Below are positions 34,350-43,803 of a stretch of 64,000 bases of DNA, one piece after another; position 1 is the first letter of the stretch, and each line of letters opens with the position of its first letter. The position numbers and the translations under genes are program-made. The notes below the pieces were generated by a model. The model worked only from the letters and a program-made list of their open reading frames with translations, had not been told where the DNA came from and did not search any database. This DNA is from Hyphomonadaceae bacterium (GTDB lineage Bacteria; Pseudomonadota; Alphaproteobacteria; Caulobacterales; Aquidulcibacteraceae): assembly GCA_022843225.1 (NCBI GenBank), contig JALHOC010000005.1, forward strand, positions 24,983-88,982. The letters are read 5' to 3'.

Positions 34350-35852
34350 ATGGCGAGGACGATCCCCGAGGTGGCGCGGGAGGCTGCGGAGCGTTTCGGC
34401 GCCGCGGCTGCGGTTGTCGATGGCGAGCGGGTGGTGTCATTCGCCGATCTCTGGGGTCTCATCCAGCGCGCGGCGGACGCGTTCGTGCGCTTGGAGCTTC
34501 GCCCCGGGGACCGTGTCGGTTTGTGGTCGCCAAACCGGCTCGAATGGATTGTGGCTTGCGCAGGCGCGCAGACTGCTGGTGGCGTCGTGGTTCCGCTCAA
34601 TACGCGGCTCAAAGGCAGTGAGGCGGCGTTCATCCTCAACAAGGCGCGGGCGCGCTTTCTCGTTCTGACCGATCCGTTTCTGGCAACCGACTACCGAGCG
34701 CTGCTCGCCGATCAGGAACTCCCTTATCTCGATCATAGAATCCAGTTTGGCAGGGAGTGGGACGCCTTCTTGGCGGCCGAACCCCTCGACGACTCCAGCG
34801 TCGCAGTGACCCCTGACGATCCTTCCGATATCATGTTCACCTCGGGCACGACGGGCGAACCTAAGGGCGTTGTCGCCACTCACGATCAAACCGTTCGCAC
34901 ATTTCGGGCATGGGTGGAGAAAGTCGGGCTGCGCGAGGGTGACCGATATCTCGTCGTGAATCCATTCTTCCATAGTTTTGGTTACAAGGCCGGTTGGCTT
35001 GCTTGCTTGCTTGCCGGCGCCACTGCATATCCATTGGCGACCCTGGATGTCGCCAAGCTCATCGCATTGGTGAGCACGCACCGCATCACGGTGCTGCCTG
35101 GCCCCCCGGCGATTTTCCAGACTTTGCTCGCGACCGATCTCGGCGGCGCTGATCTGTCTTCCATTCGGTTGTCGGTCACCGGGGCGGCGTCGATCCCGCC
35201 GGCCTTGATTGAGCGCATGCGGAAGGATCTGGGAATTGCGAGTGTGCTGACTGGTTACGGTCTAACCGAAAGCTGTGGCGTCGTGTCGATGTCAAGCGCT
35301 GATGATCCGCCCGAGATCGTGGCGCGGACCTGCGGCCGGCCGATCGAAGGCGTCGATGTGCGGTGTGTGCGCTCGGACGGAGGCGAAGCGCCGATTGGCG
35401 AAGACGGCGAAATCATCGTGCGCGGGTTTAATGTCATGCGCGGGTATTTCGAGGAGCCAGAAGCGACCGAAGCGGCGATCGACGCCGAGGGCTGGCTCCA
35501 CACCGGCGATGTCGGGCGCTTCGACGAGAGTGGCCGGCTTATGATCACTGACCGGCTCAAGGATATGTACATCTCGGGCGGCTTCAATTGCTATCCCGCT
35601 GAAATCGAGAAAGTTCTGCAGCGCCATCCGGAGGTGGCGCTGGCGGCTGTGATTGGCGTGCCCGACGAGCGACTCGGAGAAGTGGGGAAGGCGTTTGTAG
35701 TGCCAGCCTCGGGCTGCGCGCCCGCTTCGGAAACATTGCTCGCCTGGGCTCGCGAGAACATGGCGAACTACAAGGCGCCGCGCTTTCTGGATGTGGTGCC
35801 ATCACTACCGATGAACGCAGCCGGCAAGGTGCGTAAGGTCGATCTCAAATAG
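34350..35852 (+). CDS. fadD3: HIP-CoA synthetase FadD3
   Basis: 500 residues. AMP-binding motif FTSGTTGEPKGVV, VTGAASIPP, YGLTESCGVVSMS, LHTGDVGR and the C-terminal lysine in NAAGKVRKVDLK are intact. RTFRAWVEKVGLREGDRYLVVNPFFHSFGYKAGW matches the FadD3 group (residues 190-223), which activates 3aalpha-H-4alpha(3'-propanoate)-7abeta-methylhexahydro-1,5-indanedione (HIP) with CoA. Ribosome site GGGAG. It opens a + strand unit with an SDR 17 bases downstream and faces the ipd-side genes functionally: its product feeds IpdC, EchA20 and IpdAB. Confidence 0.88.
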   Translation: MARTIPEVAREAAERFGAAAAVVDGERVVSFADLWGLIQRAADAFVRLELRPGDRVGLWSPNRLEWIVACAGAQTAGGVVVPLNTRLKGSEAAFILNKARARFLVLTDPFLATDYRALLADQELPYLDHRIQFGREWDAFLAAEPLDDSSVAVTPDDPSDIMFTSGTTGEPKGVVATHDQTVRTFRAWVEKVGLREGDRYLVVNPFFHSFGYKAGWLACLLAGATAYPLATLDVAKLIALVSTHRITVLPGPPAIFQTLLATDLGGADLSSIRLSVTGAASIPPALIERMRKDLGIASVLTGYGLTESCGVVSMSSADDPPEIVARTCGRPIEGVDVRCVRSDGGEAPIGEDGEIIVRGFNVMRGYFEEPEATEAAIDAEGWLHTGDVGRFDESGRLMITDRLKDMYISGGFNCYPAEIEKVLQRHPEVALAAVIGVPDERLGEVGKAFVVPASGCAPASETLLAWARENMANYKAPRFLDVVPSLPMNAAGKVRKVDLK

Positions 35853-35869
35853 CGAGGGGGCGCCAACAC

Positions 35870-36658
35870 ATGACACGCGAATTGGAGGGCAAGCGCGCCC
35901 TGGTCACAGGATCGAGCGCGGGCATCGGCGAAGCCACCGCGCGCATGATGGCCGACGCTGGCGCGCGCGTGTTTGTGCATGGGCGCGATCAAAGCCGAAC
36001 AGAGGCGGTCGCGCTCGCGATAGGCGCGCCGTTTCATGTCGCGGATCTTTGCAACCCCGATGACGTGGAGGCGCTTGTCGATGCTGTGAACCAAGCGTTT
36101 GGCGGTATCGACATCCTCGTGAACAATGCAGGAGGGGAATCTTCTGGCGGTGGCAATGCGGCATGGTTTGAAGCAACGCCTGACATCTGGTTGAAGACCT
36201 ACAACGCCAATCTGATTTCTGCGGTTCGCCTTATTCACGCTTTTGCACCGGGGATGAAGGAGCGTGGTCATGGTCGCATCATCAATATCGGATCGGGCAT
36301 TGCACACACCCCGCAACCAATGATTCCTGACTATGCCGGCGCGAAAGCGGCGATGACTAATTCGACGATAAGCCTTGCAAAGGCGCTAGCCCGCACGGGC
36401 GTCACCGCAAACATCATCACGCCTGGGCTCATCGCGACGCGCCAGGTTAGGCAATGGCTTATGGGGCTGGCTGAAAAACAGAACTGGGGTACGGACTGGG
36501 AGGCGATCGAAAAGAAGGCGGCAGCAAGGGTGGGGCCGAACTTGGTGGGCCGGTTGGGAACGCCCGAGGATATCGCCCGCGGTGTCATGTTCTTCGCGAG
36601 CCCGTCCGCGGACTATTTGAGCGGCGTCGAACTCCGGATGGACGGCGGCCAGCCTTAA
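35870..36658 (+). CDS. SDR family oxidoreductase
   Basis: 262 residues. TGSSAGIGEATA, NNAGG, NIGSGIA and catalytic YAGAK are present; the segment QVRQWLMGLAEKQNWGTDWEAIEKKAA is a longer substrate loop than in most SDRs of the window. It follows fadD3 by 17 bases and is probably co-transcribed. An IpdF-like oxidation of 5-OH-HIP-CoA would be expected next to fadD3, but the diagnostic IpdF tail is not evident, so the assignment is left open. Confidence 0.8.
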   Translation: MTRELEGKRALVTGSSAGIGEATARMMADAGARVFVHGRDQSRTEAVALAIGAPFHVADLCNPDDVEALVDAVNQAFGGIDILVNNAGGESSGGGNAAWFEATPDIWLKTYNANLISAVRLIHAFAPGMKERGHGRIINIGSGIAHTPQPMIPDYAGAKAAMTNSTISLAKALARTGVTANIITPGLIATRQVRQWLMGLAEKQNWGTDWEAIEKKAAARVGPNLVGRLGTPEDIARGVMFFASPSADYLSGVELRMDGGQP

Positions 36659-36734
36659 GTCTTACGCCGGCTCGCTCAGCTGCGTAAGGATATGCTCACC
36701 CCGAGCTGAATCCACGATATGATCGCGGCGCCAA

Positions 36735-36763
36735 TTGACGCAATGCGTAGCCGAACCTACGGT
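36735..36763 (+). promoter_or_regulatory. possible promoter of the hsaD operon with ACGCAATGCGT dyad
   Basis: TTGACG (36735-36740), 17 bases, TACGGT (36758-36763), about 100 bases upstream of hsaD. The spacer begins inside ACGCA-A-TGCGT (36738-36748), a dyad of the recurrent ACGCAA/TTGCGT hexamer, so a regulator could occlude the -35 element. The rest of the 207-base gap (36659-36865) shows no gene. Confidence 0.4.
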
Positions 36764-36865
36764 TTCTTAGATGTGCCGATAGCGGGCAAACAACGCTCGG
36801 CGGCGCGCTGATCGCTCGTAAGGGGGGCTGGCGCGGACGCTCACGGTTCTAGGGAGACGATCGTT

Positions 36866-37690
36866 ATGGTCGCAGGCGCGCTGTCACTGGTGTCCGCTGA
36901 GCACCGCTTGAACGGGGACTATGTCATCCACGTCAAAGAAGCCGGCCAGGGCCCGGCGGTTGTGTTCATTCACGGCAGCGGACCTGGCGCGTCCGGCGCG
37001 TCAAACTTCAAGCTGAATGCACCGGCCTTTGTCGATGCCGGCTACCGCGTGATCCTTCCTGACCTGATTGGCTACGGCGCTTCCTCCAAGCCAGAGGGCA
37101 TCGATTACACGCTCAACTTGTTCACCGACACGCTCCGCGAGGCTTTGGCCAAGCACGGCGTCGAGCGCGCCATCTTGGTGGGAAATTCGCTTGGCGGCGG
37201 TGTCGCCATCCAGATGGCTCTCAACGAGCCCGCGTTCGTATCCAAGCTCGTCTTGATGGCGCCCGGCTGCATTGAGGAGCGAGAGCGCTATTTCGCAATG
37301 CCCGGCATCGCCAAGATGGTAAGCGGGTTTGGCGGGCCCGATTTCAACCTCGAAGAACAGCGGCGGCTCGTGACGAACCTCGTATATGACCCCAAGCACA
37401 TCAATGATGCGTTGGTGAAAGAGCGTTTCGAAGTCGCGCGCACGCAGCCCAAGGACGTGCTCGCCCGCATGCGCACGCCCAATCTCGCGTCGCGTCTGGG
37501 CGAACTTAACATGCCGGTCCTGGGATTTTGGGGGCTCAACGATGATTTCTGCCCAGAGAGTGGCGCGCGCTACTTCCTTGAAAGCTGCCCTGACGCGCGC
37601 TTCATGACCTTCAACAAGGTCGGCCACTGGGTGCAAGTCGAACGTGCTGAAGAATTCAACCGCTACACGATCGAATTCCTCCGTGAGTAA
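36866..37690 (+). CDS. hsaD: meta-cleavage product hydrolase HsaD/TesD
   Basis: 274 residues, alpha/beta hydrolase of the BphD/HsaD family. Triad: Ser108 in GNSLGG, Asp226 in WGLNDDFCP, His254 in KVGHWVQVE. VFIHGSGPGASGASNF is the family oxyanion region. HsaD hydrolyses the C-C bond of the ring-A meta-cleavage product (4,9-DSHA) to HIP and 2-hydroxyhexa-2,4-dienoate, so it takes the product of HsaC at 27651 and supplies both FadD3 and HsaE. First gene of the + operon to 46711. BphD-type aromatic use is excluded mainly by context. Confidence 0.88.
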   Translation: MVAGALSLVSAEHRLNGDYVIHVKEAGQGPAVVFIHGSGPGASGASNFKLNAPAFVDAGYRVILPDLIGYGASSKPEGIDYTLNLFTDTLREALAKHGVERAILVGNSLGGGVAIQMALNEPAFVSKLVLMAPGCIEERERYFAMPGIAKMVSGFGGPDFNLEEQRRLVTNLVYDPKHINDALVKERFEVARTQPKDVLARMRTPNLASRLGELNMPVLGFWGLNDDFCPESGARYFLESCPDARFMTFNKVGHWVQVERAEEFNRYTIEFLRE

Positions 37691-38459
37691 GGCTGAGCAT
37701 TACGGCGAGGAATTATACAAGGCACTGCGCGAGCGGCGTACCGTTTCGCCTCTGATCGCGCGCGATCCCGCGCTCACTATTGACGACGCCTATGCGATTT
37801 CGCTCAACGCGCTGGCCCGTCGCAAAGCCGACGGCGAACGCGTCATTGGAAAGAAGATAGGCGTTACCTCGAAGGCTGTGCAGGACATGTTAGGCGTGCA
37901 TCAGCCAGACTTTGGCTTCCTGACTGACCGAATGCTGGTTGACGGTGTGGTTGATATCGCCGCCAAGGGGCTCATTCAGCCGCGCGCGGAAGCCGAGATC
38001 GCCTTCATACTCGCTTACGACCTCTCAGGCCCCGGGGTCACCGCGCAGGATGTGCTCGCAGCCACCGAAAGCATCGCGCCGTGTTTCGAGATCGTTGACA
38101 GCCGCATTGCCGATTGGAAGATCGGCATCGTCGACACCGTGGCCGATAATGCCTCGTGCGGGGTGTTCGCATTGGGCGCGGCGCGCGCCGATCCGCGCGC
38201 GCACGATCTGCCGGCGCTCAAAGTCAAAGTGCGCAAGAACGGCCAGCCATTGTCCGAAGGCCTTGGCTCAGCTGTCCAAGGCTCGCCGCAGCAAGCTGTC
38301 GCTTGGCTCGCGAATACGCTGGGCGCCTACGGCGTTACGCTCAACGCTGGTGACATTATCCTCTCCGGAAGCCTTGTGCCGCTTGAGCCAGCGCGCGCCG
38401 GCGACCTCTTCGAGATGGACCTCGATTGCGTCGGCGGCTGTTCTGTTCGGTTCGTATGA
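37683..38459 (+). CDS. hsaE: 2-hydroxyhexa-2,4-dienoate hydratase HsaE/TesE
   Basis: 258 residues from a GTG at 37683, overlapping hsaD by 8 bases; an in-frame ATG 13 codons earlier is possible. Fumarylacetoacetate-hydrolase-like hydratase fold with [24 protein letters not shown] near 55-80, [12 protein letters not shown] (metal-binding acids) and the C-terminal [14 protein letters not shown]. It hydrates 2-hydroxydienoate to 4-hydroxy-2-oxo acid. Order hsaD-hsaE-hsaG-hsaF is the classical meta-pathway arrangement. Confidence 0.9.
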   Translation: MSKAEHYGEELYKALRERRTVSPLIARDPALTIDDAYAISLNALARRKADGERVIGKKIGVTSKAVQDMLGVHQPDFGFLTDRMLVDGVVDIAAKGLIQPRAEAEIAFILAYDLSGPGVTAQDVLAATESIAPCFEIVDSRIADWKIGIVDTVADNASCGVFALGAARADPRAHDLPALKVKVRKNGQPLSEGLGSAVQGSPQQAVAWLANTLGAYGVTLNAGDIILSGSLVPLEPARAGDLFEMDLDCVGGCSVRFV

Positions 38460-38470
38460 GGGAGAAGCGC

Positions 38471-39397
38471 GTGGCGCGAATCAAGGCGGCGATCATCGGT
38501 TCAGGCAATATCGGCACCGACCTGATGATGAAACTGATCAAATACCCGCAGAACATGGTGCTTGCGGCTGTCGCCGGCATCGATCCGGAATCCGAAGGCT
38601 TGGCGATGGCGCGCGAGCGTGGCGTTGCGGCCACGCATGAAGGCATCGAGGGCTTACGCATGCTGCGAGATTATAAGGACATCCGCATCGTTTTCGATGC
38701 GACCTCCGCGTACGCCCACAAGGCGCATGACGAAGCATTACGCGCCGACGGCAAGCGCGTCGTGGACTTAACGCCTGCGGCTCTCGGCCCGTTCACCGTG
38801 CCGCCCGTGAACATGGAAGCGCACCTCGACGCGCCGAATGTCAACATGGTCACCTGTGGCGGCCAGGCGACCATTCCGATGGTTGCGGCGGTCGCGCGCG
38901 TGGCGCGCGTGCGTTATGCAGAGATTGTTGCCTCTGTGTCTTCGCGTTCCGCCGGCCCCGGCACGCGCGCCAATATCGACGAATTCACCCGCACCACCGC
39001 GCGCGGCCTCGAAGCGGTAGGCGGCGCTGAACGCGGCAAAGCCATCATCATCCTGAATCCTGCCGAGCCGCCGATGATCATGCGCGACACCGTGTTCACG
39101 CTTTCGGACATGGCCGATCCCGAAACCGTGCGCGCGTCGGTGGAGGCGATGGTCAAAAACGTTCAGTCCTATGTGCCAGGCTATCGTCTGAAGCAGCAGG
39201 TGCAGTTCGAACGCTTCGGCGGCAACAATCCGCTCAAGATTCCAGGTTATGGCGAATTCGAGGGGCTGAAGACCTCAATCTTTCTCGAAGTGGAGGGCGC
39301 TGGCGATTACCTGCCGAGCTATTCTGGCAACCTCGACATCATGACAGCAGCGGCGAAGGCGACAGGCGAGTTGATCGCCGAGCGTCTCGCGCGGTGA
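38471..39397 (+). CDS. hsaG: acylating aldehyde dehydrogenase HsaG/TesF
   Basis: 308 residues from a GTG preceded by GAGGGAG at 7 bases. [12 protein letters not shown] is the NAD-binding turn, Cys129 in [13 protein letters not shown] is the catalytic thiol, and [15 protein letters not shown] and [18 protein letters not shown] are family hallmarks of the DmpF/BphJ/HsaG group. In steroid catabolism it converts propanal (from HsaF) to propionyl-CoA. It forms a channelled complex with the aldolase encoded next, to which it is coupled. Confidence 0.92.
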   Translation: MARIKAAIIGSGNIGTDLMMKLIKYPQNMVLAAVAGIDPESEGLAMARERGVAATHEGIEGLRMLRDYKDIRIVFDATSAYAHKAHDEALRADGKRVVDLTPAALGPFTVPPVNMEAHLDAPNVNMVTCGGQATIPMVAAVARVARVRYAEIVASVSSRSAGPGTRANIDEFTRTTARGLEAVGGAERGKAIIILNPAEPPMIMRDTVFTLSDMADPETVRASVEAMVKNVQSYVPGYRLKQQVQFERFGGNNPLKIPGYGEFEGLKTSIFLEVEGAGDYLPSYSGNLDIMTAAAKATGELIAERLAR

Positions 39398-39414
39398 GCG
39401 GAGACGAAGAGATC

Positions 39415-40455
39415 ATGGCCGGGTTCAACGTAGAAACCGACAAGCTCTATATCCAGGATGTTACCCTACGCGATGGCATGCATGCCATTCGCCACATGTA
39501 TGGGCTCGACCATGTTCGCGACATCGCCCGCGCGCTCGACCGTGCCGGCGTCGACGCCATCGAGGTTGCTCATGGGGATGGCTTGAATGGCGCGAGCTTC
39601 AATTACGGCTTCGGCGCCCACACGGATTGGGAATGGATCGAAGCGGTCGCGGAGGTGCTGACCAAGTCTGTGCTGACCACGCTTATTCTGCCGGGTGTAG
39701 GTACAGTGGACGAGTTGCGCCGTGCTTATGCTCTGGGCGTGCGCTCCGTCCGCGTGGCGACGCACTGCACCGAAGCGGACGTGTCTAAGCAGCATATAGG
39801 CATTGCTCGCGATCTCGGTATGGACGTCGCAGGTTTTCTGATGATGAGCCACATGATCGAAGCCGAAGCGCTCGCCAGGCAGGCGTTGCTTATGGAGAGT
39901 TACGGCGCCCATTGCGTCTATGTCACCGACAGTGGCGGTGCGCTCGACATGGACGGCGTGCGCGAGCGTTTCCGAGCGTATGACCGCGTTTTGAAGGCCG
40001 ATACCCAGCGCGGCATGCATGCCCACCACAATTTGAGTCTCGGCGTCGCCAATTCGATCGTCGCCGCACAGCAAGGCGCGGTACGTATTGACGCCAGCCT
40101 GGCCGGCATGGGCGCTGGCGCTGGCAACGCCCCGCTCGAGGTGTTTATCGCCGCAGCCGATCGTAAAGGCTGGAAGCATGGTTGCGATGTGATGGCGCTG
40201 ATGGATGCCGCCGAAGACTTGGTGCGCCCGCTGCAGGATCGCCCTGTCCGCGTCGATCGCGAAACGCTGAGCTTAGGTTACGCCGGTGTCTATTCTTCTT
40301 TCCTGCGTCACGCCGAGAAGGCTGCGGGTGACTATGGCCTCGATACGCGCGAAATTCTCGTGGAACTTGGTAGGCGGCGTATGGTGGGCGGGCAGGAAGA
40401 CATGATTGTCGATGTTGCACTCGATATGGTGAAGGCGAAGGAGAACCCCAGATGA
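39415..40455 (+). CDS. hsaF: 4-hydroxy-2-oxoacid aldolase HsaF/TesG
   Basis: 346 residues from the ATG at 39415; a GTG seven codons earlier overlaps hsaG. DmpG-type aldolase: catalytic region [18 protein letters not shown] at the N-terminus, metal-binding [13 protein letters not shown] near 205, and a C-terminal communication domain. It splits 4-hydroxy-2-oxohexanoate to pyruvate and propanal, passing propanal to HsaG. Its stop overlaps the start of the FAD dehydrogenase by 4 bases (ATGA). Confidence 0.92.
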   Translation: MAGFNVETDKLYIQDVTLRDGMHAIRHMYGLDHVRDIARALDRAGVDAIEVAHGDGLNGASFNYGFGAHTDWEWIEAVAEVLTKSVLTTLILPGVGTVDELRRAYALGVRSVRVATHCTEADVSKQHIGIARDLGMDVAGFLMMSHMIEAEALARQALLMESYGAHCVYVTDSGGALDMDGVRERFRAYDRVLKADTQRGMHAHHNLSLGVANSIVAAQQGAVRIDASLAGMGAGAGNAPLEVFIAAADRKGWKHGCDVMALMDAAEDLVRPLQDRPVRVDRETLSLGYAGVYSSFLRHAEKAAGDYGLDTREILVELGRRRMVGGQEDMIVDVALDMVKAKENPR

Positions 40456-41918
40456 GCCACGCCGCGCCCGCGCGTCCCGTACGCGCCGATCAAGTGACGC
40501 GCTGGGATTGGGACACTGATGTAGCGATCGTCGGATTTGGCGCGTCTGGCGCTTGTGCAGCGATCGAAGCCGCTGAAGCCGGCGCAAAAGTGATGTTGCT
40601 TGAGGCTGGCGCAGGCAGCGGCGGCGCTTCCGCGTGGTCGGGGGGGGAAATATACTTCGGTGGCGGCACCGAGGTGCAAAAGAGCGCAGGTTTCAACGAT
40701 ACAGCCGAAGCGCTGGAAAGCTATCTCATGATGGCCGGCGGCCCAGACGCCGATGCCGAGAAGGTGAGGCTCTACGCAAGGAACAGCGTGGCGCACTTCG
40801 AATGGATCAAGGCTCAGGGCGTGCCGTACAAAGGCAATTATCTGCCCGGAAAGATCATCGAACCCGCCGATGACGGAACGCTCATCTGGTCGGGCAGTGA
40901 GGAAGCATGGCCCTTCTACGAGACATCTAGTCCCGCCCCACGTGGACATGTCATCCAATTCATGGGCTGGGGCGGCGGGCGAAAGCTTGTGGACATATTG
41001 GAGGCGCGTGTTCGCGCGATGGGCGTGGATATCCGCGTCAACGCCTATGTCGAGAATCTAATCGCCGACGCTGAAGGGGCGGTCGTCGGCCTCGTGGTCC
41101 GAATCGACAACGAACAAAAATACCTGCGGTCGAAGAAGGGCGTCGTTCTCTGCACCGGAGGTTTCTGCATGAACTCCGAGATGCTCAAGCGCTACACCCC
41201 CGAAGTGTTGCGCTGCAATTCCCCGATCGGCGAGCGCGACGATGGTTCGGGTATCATGATGGGCATGGCTGTTGGAGCCGATGCGATCCACATGGACGAA
41301 TTCTTCGTCACCTGTCCGTGGATCATCCCTGAATCGTTTGCGAAGGGAGTTTTCGTCAACTCCCGCGGCAATCGCTTCATCAATGAAGACTGCTACCATG
41401 GCCGCGTCAGCCGCGCGATTCTCGATCAGCCAGGCGACAAAGCTTATCTGCTGCTGGATTCCGAGATATTTGCCCAGCCCCTGGATCTCGCTCGCATTTC
41501 GGTGGCGGGGACTGGCGACACATGGGAGGAGGTGGAGCAGGAGCTTGGCATGCCCGAAGGCACACTGAGTTCCACTATGCGAACCTACAACCGCTACGCG
41601 GTGGAGGGTGAAGATCCCGTATTCCGCAAGCGCCTTCCCTGGCTCAAACCCCTTAATGTCGCCCCCTATGCAGCGGTGGAGCTGAATGTGCGATCGAGCT
41701 TCTTCTCGTTTTTCACGCTTGGCGGCCTTCGTACCAAATCGACCGGCGAAGTGCTCGATCGCGCTGGAGAACGCATTCCAGGGCTCTTCGCAGCTGGACG
41801 CGCTGCGTGCGGGCTGCCGCGCTGGGGTGCGGGCTATAGCTCCGGCATGAGCCTCGCTGACTGCACGTTCTTCGGCCGCCTCGCCGGACGCGCGGCAGCT
41901 GGCGCAGCCTCGAATTGA
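40452..41918 (+). CDS. FAD-dependent dehydrogenase, ketosteroid dehydrogenase-like superfamily
   Basis: 488 residues of the fumarate-reductase/ketosteroid-dehydrogenase flavoprotein family. FAD-binding [17 protein letters not shown] near residue 28, [24 protein letters not shown] and C-terminal [17 protein letters not shown] are visible. Delta1- and delta4(5alpha)-ketosteroid dehydrogenases end in a YPG(P/A)G(x)T(I/L)G-type motif; here it is [14 protein letters not shown], so it is not a canonical KstD or TesI. A steroid dehydrogenase of another specificity is the likely role given its coupling to hsaF. Confidence 0.75.
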   Translation: MSHAAPARPVRADQVTRWDWDTDVAIVGFGASGACAAIEAAEAGAKVMLLEAGAGSGGASAWSGGEIYFGGGTEVQKSAGFNDTAEALESYLMMAGGPDADAEKVRLYARNSVAHFEWIKAQGVPYKGNYLPGKIIEPADDGTLIWSGSEEAWPFYETSSPAPRGHVIQFMGWGGGRKLVDILEARVRAMGVDIRVNAYVENLIADAEGAVVGLVVRIDNEQKYLRSKKGVVLCTGGFCMNSEMLKRYTPEVLRCNSPIGERDDGSGIMMGMAVGADAIHMDEFFVTCPWIIPESFAKGVFVNSRGNRFINEDCYHGRVSRAILDQPGDKAYLLLDSEIFAQPLDLARISVAGTGDTWEEVEQELGMPEGTLSSTMRTYNRYAVEGEDPVFRKRLPWLKPLNVAPYAAVELNVRSSFFSFFTLGGLRTKSTGEVLDRAGERIPGLFAAGRAACGLPRWGAGYSSGMSLADCTFFGRLAGRAAAGAASN

Positions 41919-41954
41919 GATCGCGGCGATTGCGGTGGCCGCGTTTCGACCCTA

Positions 41955-41974
41955 AAAATGAATGACGCTCATTC
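41955..41974. promoter_or_regulatory. dyad GAATGA-CGC-TCATTC, shared with fadD3 upstream region
   Basis: AAAATGAATGACGCTCATTC; the last 15 bases are a perfect dyad with 6-base arms. It lies 35 bases before the BKACE GTG start and matches 34294-34313. It may mark an internal promoter or operator inside the + operon. An ACGCAA hexamer follows at 41986-41991. Confidence 0.5.
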
Positions 41975-42008
41975 TGTGGGCAGGAACGCAAGAGGAAGGG
42001 AGGCGCGC

Positions 42009-42938
42009 GTGACGAAATCGAAAGTGATCATTACGTGCGCCGTCACTGGATCGATCCATACGCCGTCGATGTCGCCGCATCTCCCGGTAACGGCGCAAGA
42101 GATCGCTGAAGCGGCCTTGGATGCGGCCGAGGCGGGCGCGGCGATCGTCCATCTCCACGCGCGCAATCCTGAGGACGGCCGCCCCGATCAAACGCCGGAG
42201 GCGTTCGCGCCTTTTCTGCGCCAGATCAAGCAATCGAGCGACGTGGTTGTGAACCTCACCACGGGAGGTTCGCCCTTCATGGCTGTCGAAGAGCGCGTCG
42301 CGCCCGCCGCGCACTGGAGACCTGAGGTGGCCAGCCTGAACATGGGATCCATGAATTTCGGGTTGTTTCCGATGCTGAAACGTTATGCATCCTTCAACCA
42401 CGCCTGGGAACCCGAGATGCTGGAGAACAGCCGCGACCTCGTGTTCCGCAACAGCTTCAAGGATATCGAGTTTGCGTTGCGCACGCTGAATGAGACAGGG
42501 GCGCGCTATGAGTTCGAGTGCTACGACACCAGCCACCTCTACAATCTACACTATTTCTATTCGGAGGGCTTGGTGAAGCCACCACTGTTTATTCAAACAG
42601 TGTTTGGGCTTCTTGGCGGCATCGGTCCCCACCCGGAAGACGTGCTGCACATGAAGCGCACCGCCGATCGTTTGTTCGGCAGGGATTATGTTTGGTCGGT
42701 GCTGGGCGCCGGTCGAAGCCAGATGCCGATTGTGGCCCAGGGCGCGGCTATGGGCGGCAATGTGCGGGTGGGATTGGAGGATTCATTATGGATCGGGCCT
42801 GGCGAGCTCGCGCCCTCCAACGCTGCGCAGGTGAAGCGCGCGCGGCAAATCCTGGAGGGCTTGGGTCTGGAAGTCGCGACGCCGGCCGAGGCGCGCGCGA
42901 TGCTTGCGCTGAAAGGCAGTGATAATGTCGGCTTCTGA
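42009..42938 (+). CDS. beta-keto acid cleavage enzyme (BKACE, DUF849)
   Basis: 309 residues from a GTG with GGAAGGGAGG upstream; an earlier in-frame ATG at 41958 falls inside the dyad and lacks such a site. TIM-barrel of the Kce family: zinc ligands His48 and His50 in VHLHARNPEDG, with SLNMGSMNFG and FGLLGGIGPHPEDVLHM. BKACEs condense a beta-keto acid with acetyl-CoA, giving acetoacetate and a new acyl-CoA. It is followed by CitE, SDR and CoA-transferase genes. No steroid role is established for it that I know of. Confidence 0.87.
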   Translation: MTKSKVIITCAVTGSIHTPSMSPHLPVTAQEIAEAALDAAEAGAAIVHLHARNPEDGRPDQTPEAFAPFLRQIKQSSDVVVNLTTGGSPFMAVEERVAPAAHWRPEVASLNMGSMNFGLFPMLKRYASFNHAWEPEMLENSRDLVFRNSFKDIEFALRTLNETGARYEFECYDTSHLYNLHYFYSEGLVKPPLFIQTVFGLLGGIGPHPEDVLHMKRTADRLFGRDYVWSVLGAGRSQMPIVAQGAAMGGNVRVGLEDSLWIGPGELAPSNAAQVKRARQILEGLGLEVATPAEARAMLALKGSDNVGF

Positions 42939-43803
42939 GTTCACCGCTCGCTCACTCTTGTTTGCCCCTGGCGACAGCGAACGCAAGATCGCAAAGGCGC
43001 TTGCGAGTGAAGCCGATCTGGTGCTGCTTGACCTTGAGGATGCGGTGGCCGAAAGCGCCAAGCCGGTCGCGCGTGTACTCACGGGGGCGACCTTGCACGG
43101 GCGCGGCGCGACGGGTCCGCTGGTTTATGTACGCATCAATCCGCTCGACACGACGCATGCGCTTGCCGACCTCGCGGCGATCGTGGCTGGGCGACCCGAT
43201 GGACTCATGTTGCCAAAAGCGACCCGCGCTGACCTCGATCTCTTGCACAATTATCTGACCGCGCTCGAAGCGCAGGCGGGAATCGAACGCGGCGCCATCA
43301 AGGTGATCGTGGTTGCGACCGAGACGCCGAAAGCGCTCTTCGGTTTGGGCGATTATGAGGGCGCGCCGCGTCTGGCGGCGCTGACGTGGGGAGCGGAGGA
43401 TATCGCGACTGCGCTGGGCGCCACTCACAATCGCGACGAGAACGGCGCCTATGAGTTTCCGTATCAGTTGGCGCGCACGCTGTGTCTTGCGGGCGCGGCC
43501 GCTGCAAAGGTTCCCGCGATCGAAACGATACACGGCGACTACAAGGATACAGCGGGCCTGAAAACAGTGGCGGGGGCGGCGCGGCGCGCGGGATTTCGCG
43601 GCATGATGGCGATCCACCCGGATCAGGTGGAAGTTATCAATGCCGCTTTTAGCCCCGCTGAAGCGGAATTGGCGCGTGCGCGACGCATCGTCGATCTGTT
43701 CGACGCCAATCCTGGCGTGGGCACGCTTGGCCTCGATGGCGAAATGCTGGACATGCCGCACTTAAAGCGCGCACGTGCCATATTGGCGATGGTGCGTCCA
43801 TGA
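42925..43803 (+). CDS. CitE-like HpcH/HpaI aldolase family lyase
   Basis: 292 residues from the ATG at 42925, overlapping the BKACE gene by 14 bases. RSLLFAPGDSERKIAKAL at the N-terminus, LVLLDLEDAVAES (metal-binding acidic stretch), VYVRINPLDT and GFRGMMAIHPDQVEVIN identify the citrate lyase beta/malyl-CoA lyase family. Such enzymes cleave (S)-citramalyl-, malyl- or methylmalyl-CoA and related thioesters. Substrate unknown; it may act on a CoA ester produced by the BKACE or CoA-transferase next to it. Confidence 0.85.
   Translation: MSASEFTARSLLFAPGDSERKIAKALASEADLVLLDLEDAVAESAKPVARVLTGATLHGRGATGPLVYVRINPLDTTHALADLAAIVAGRPDGLMLPKATRADLDLLHNYLTALEAQAGIERGAIKVIVVATETPKALFGLGDYEGAPRLAALTWGAEDIATALGATHNRDENGAYEFPYQLARTLCLAGAAAAKVPAIETIHGDYKDTAGLKTVAGAARRAGFRGMMAIHPDQVEVINAAFSPAEAELARARRIVDLFDANPGVGTLGLDGEMLDMPHLKRARAILAMVRP

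Noticed and set aside
36866..40455. Biphenyl or phenol meta-cleavage pathway
   Set aside because: The enzymes are homologous, but no aromatic ring-hydroxylating dioxygenase set is present and the cluster carries HsaC, FadD3, IpdAB and KSI.
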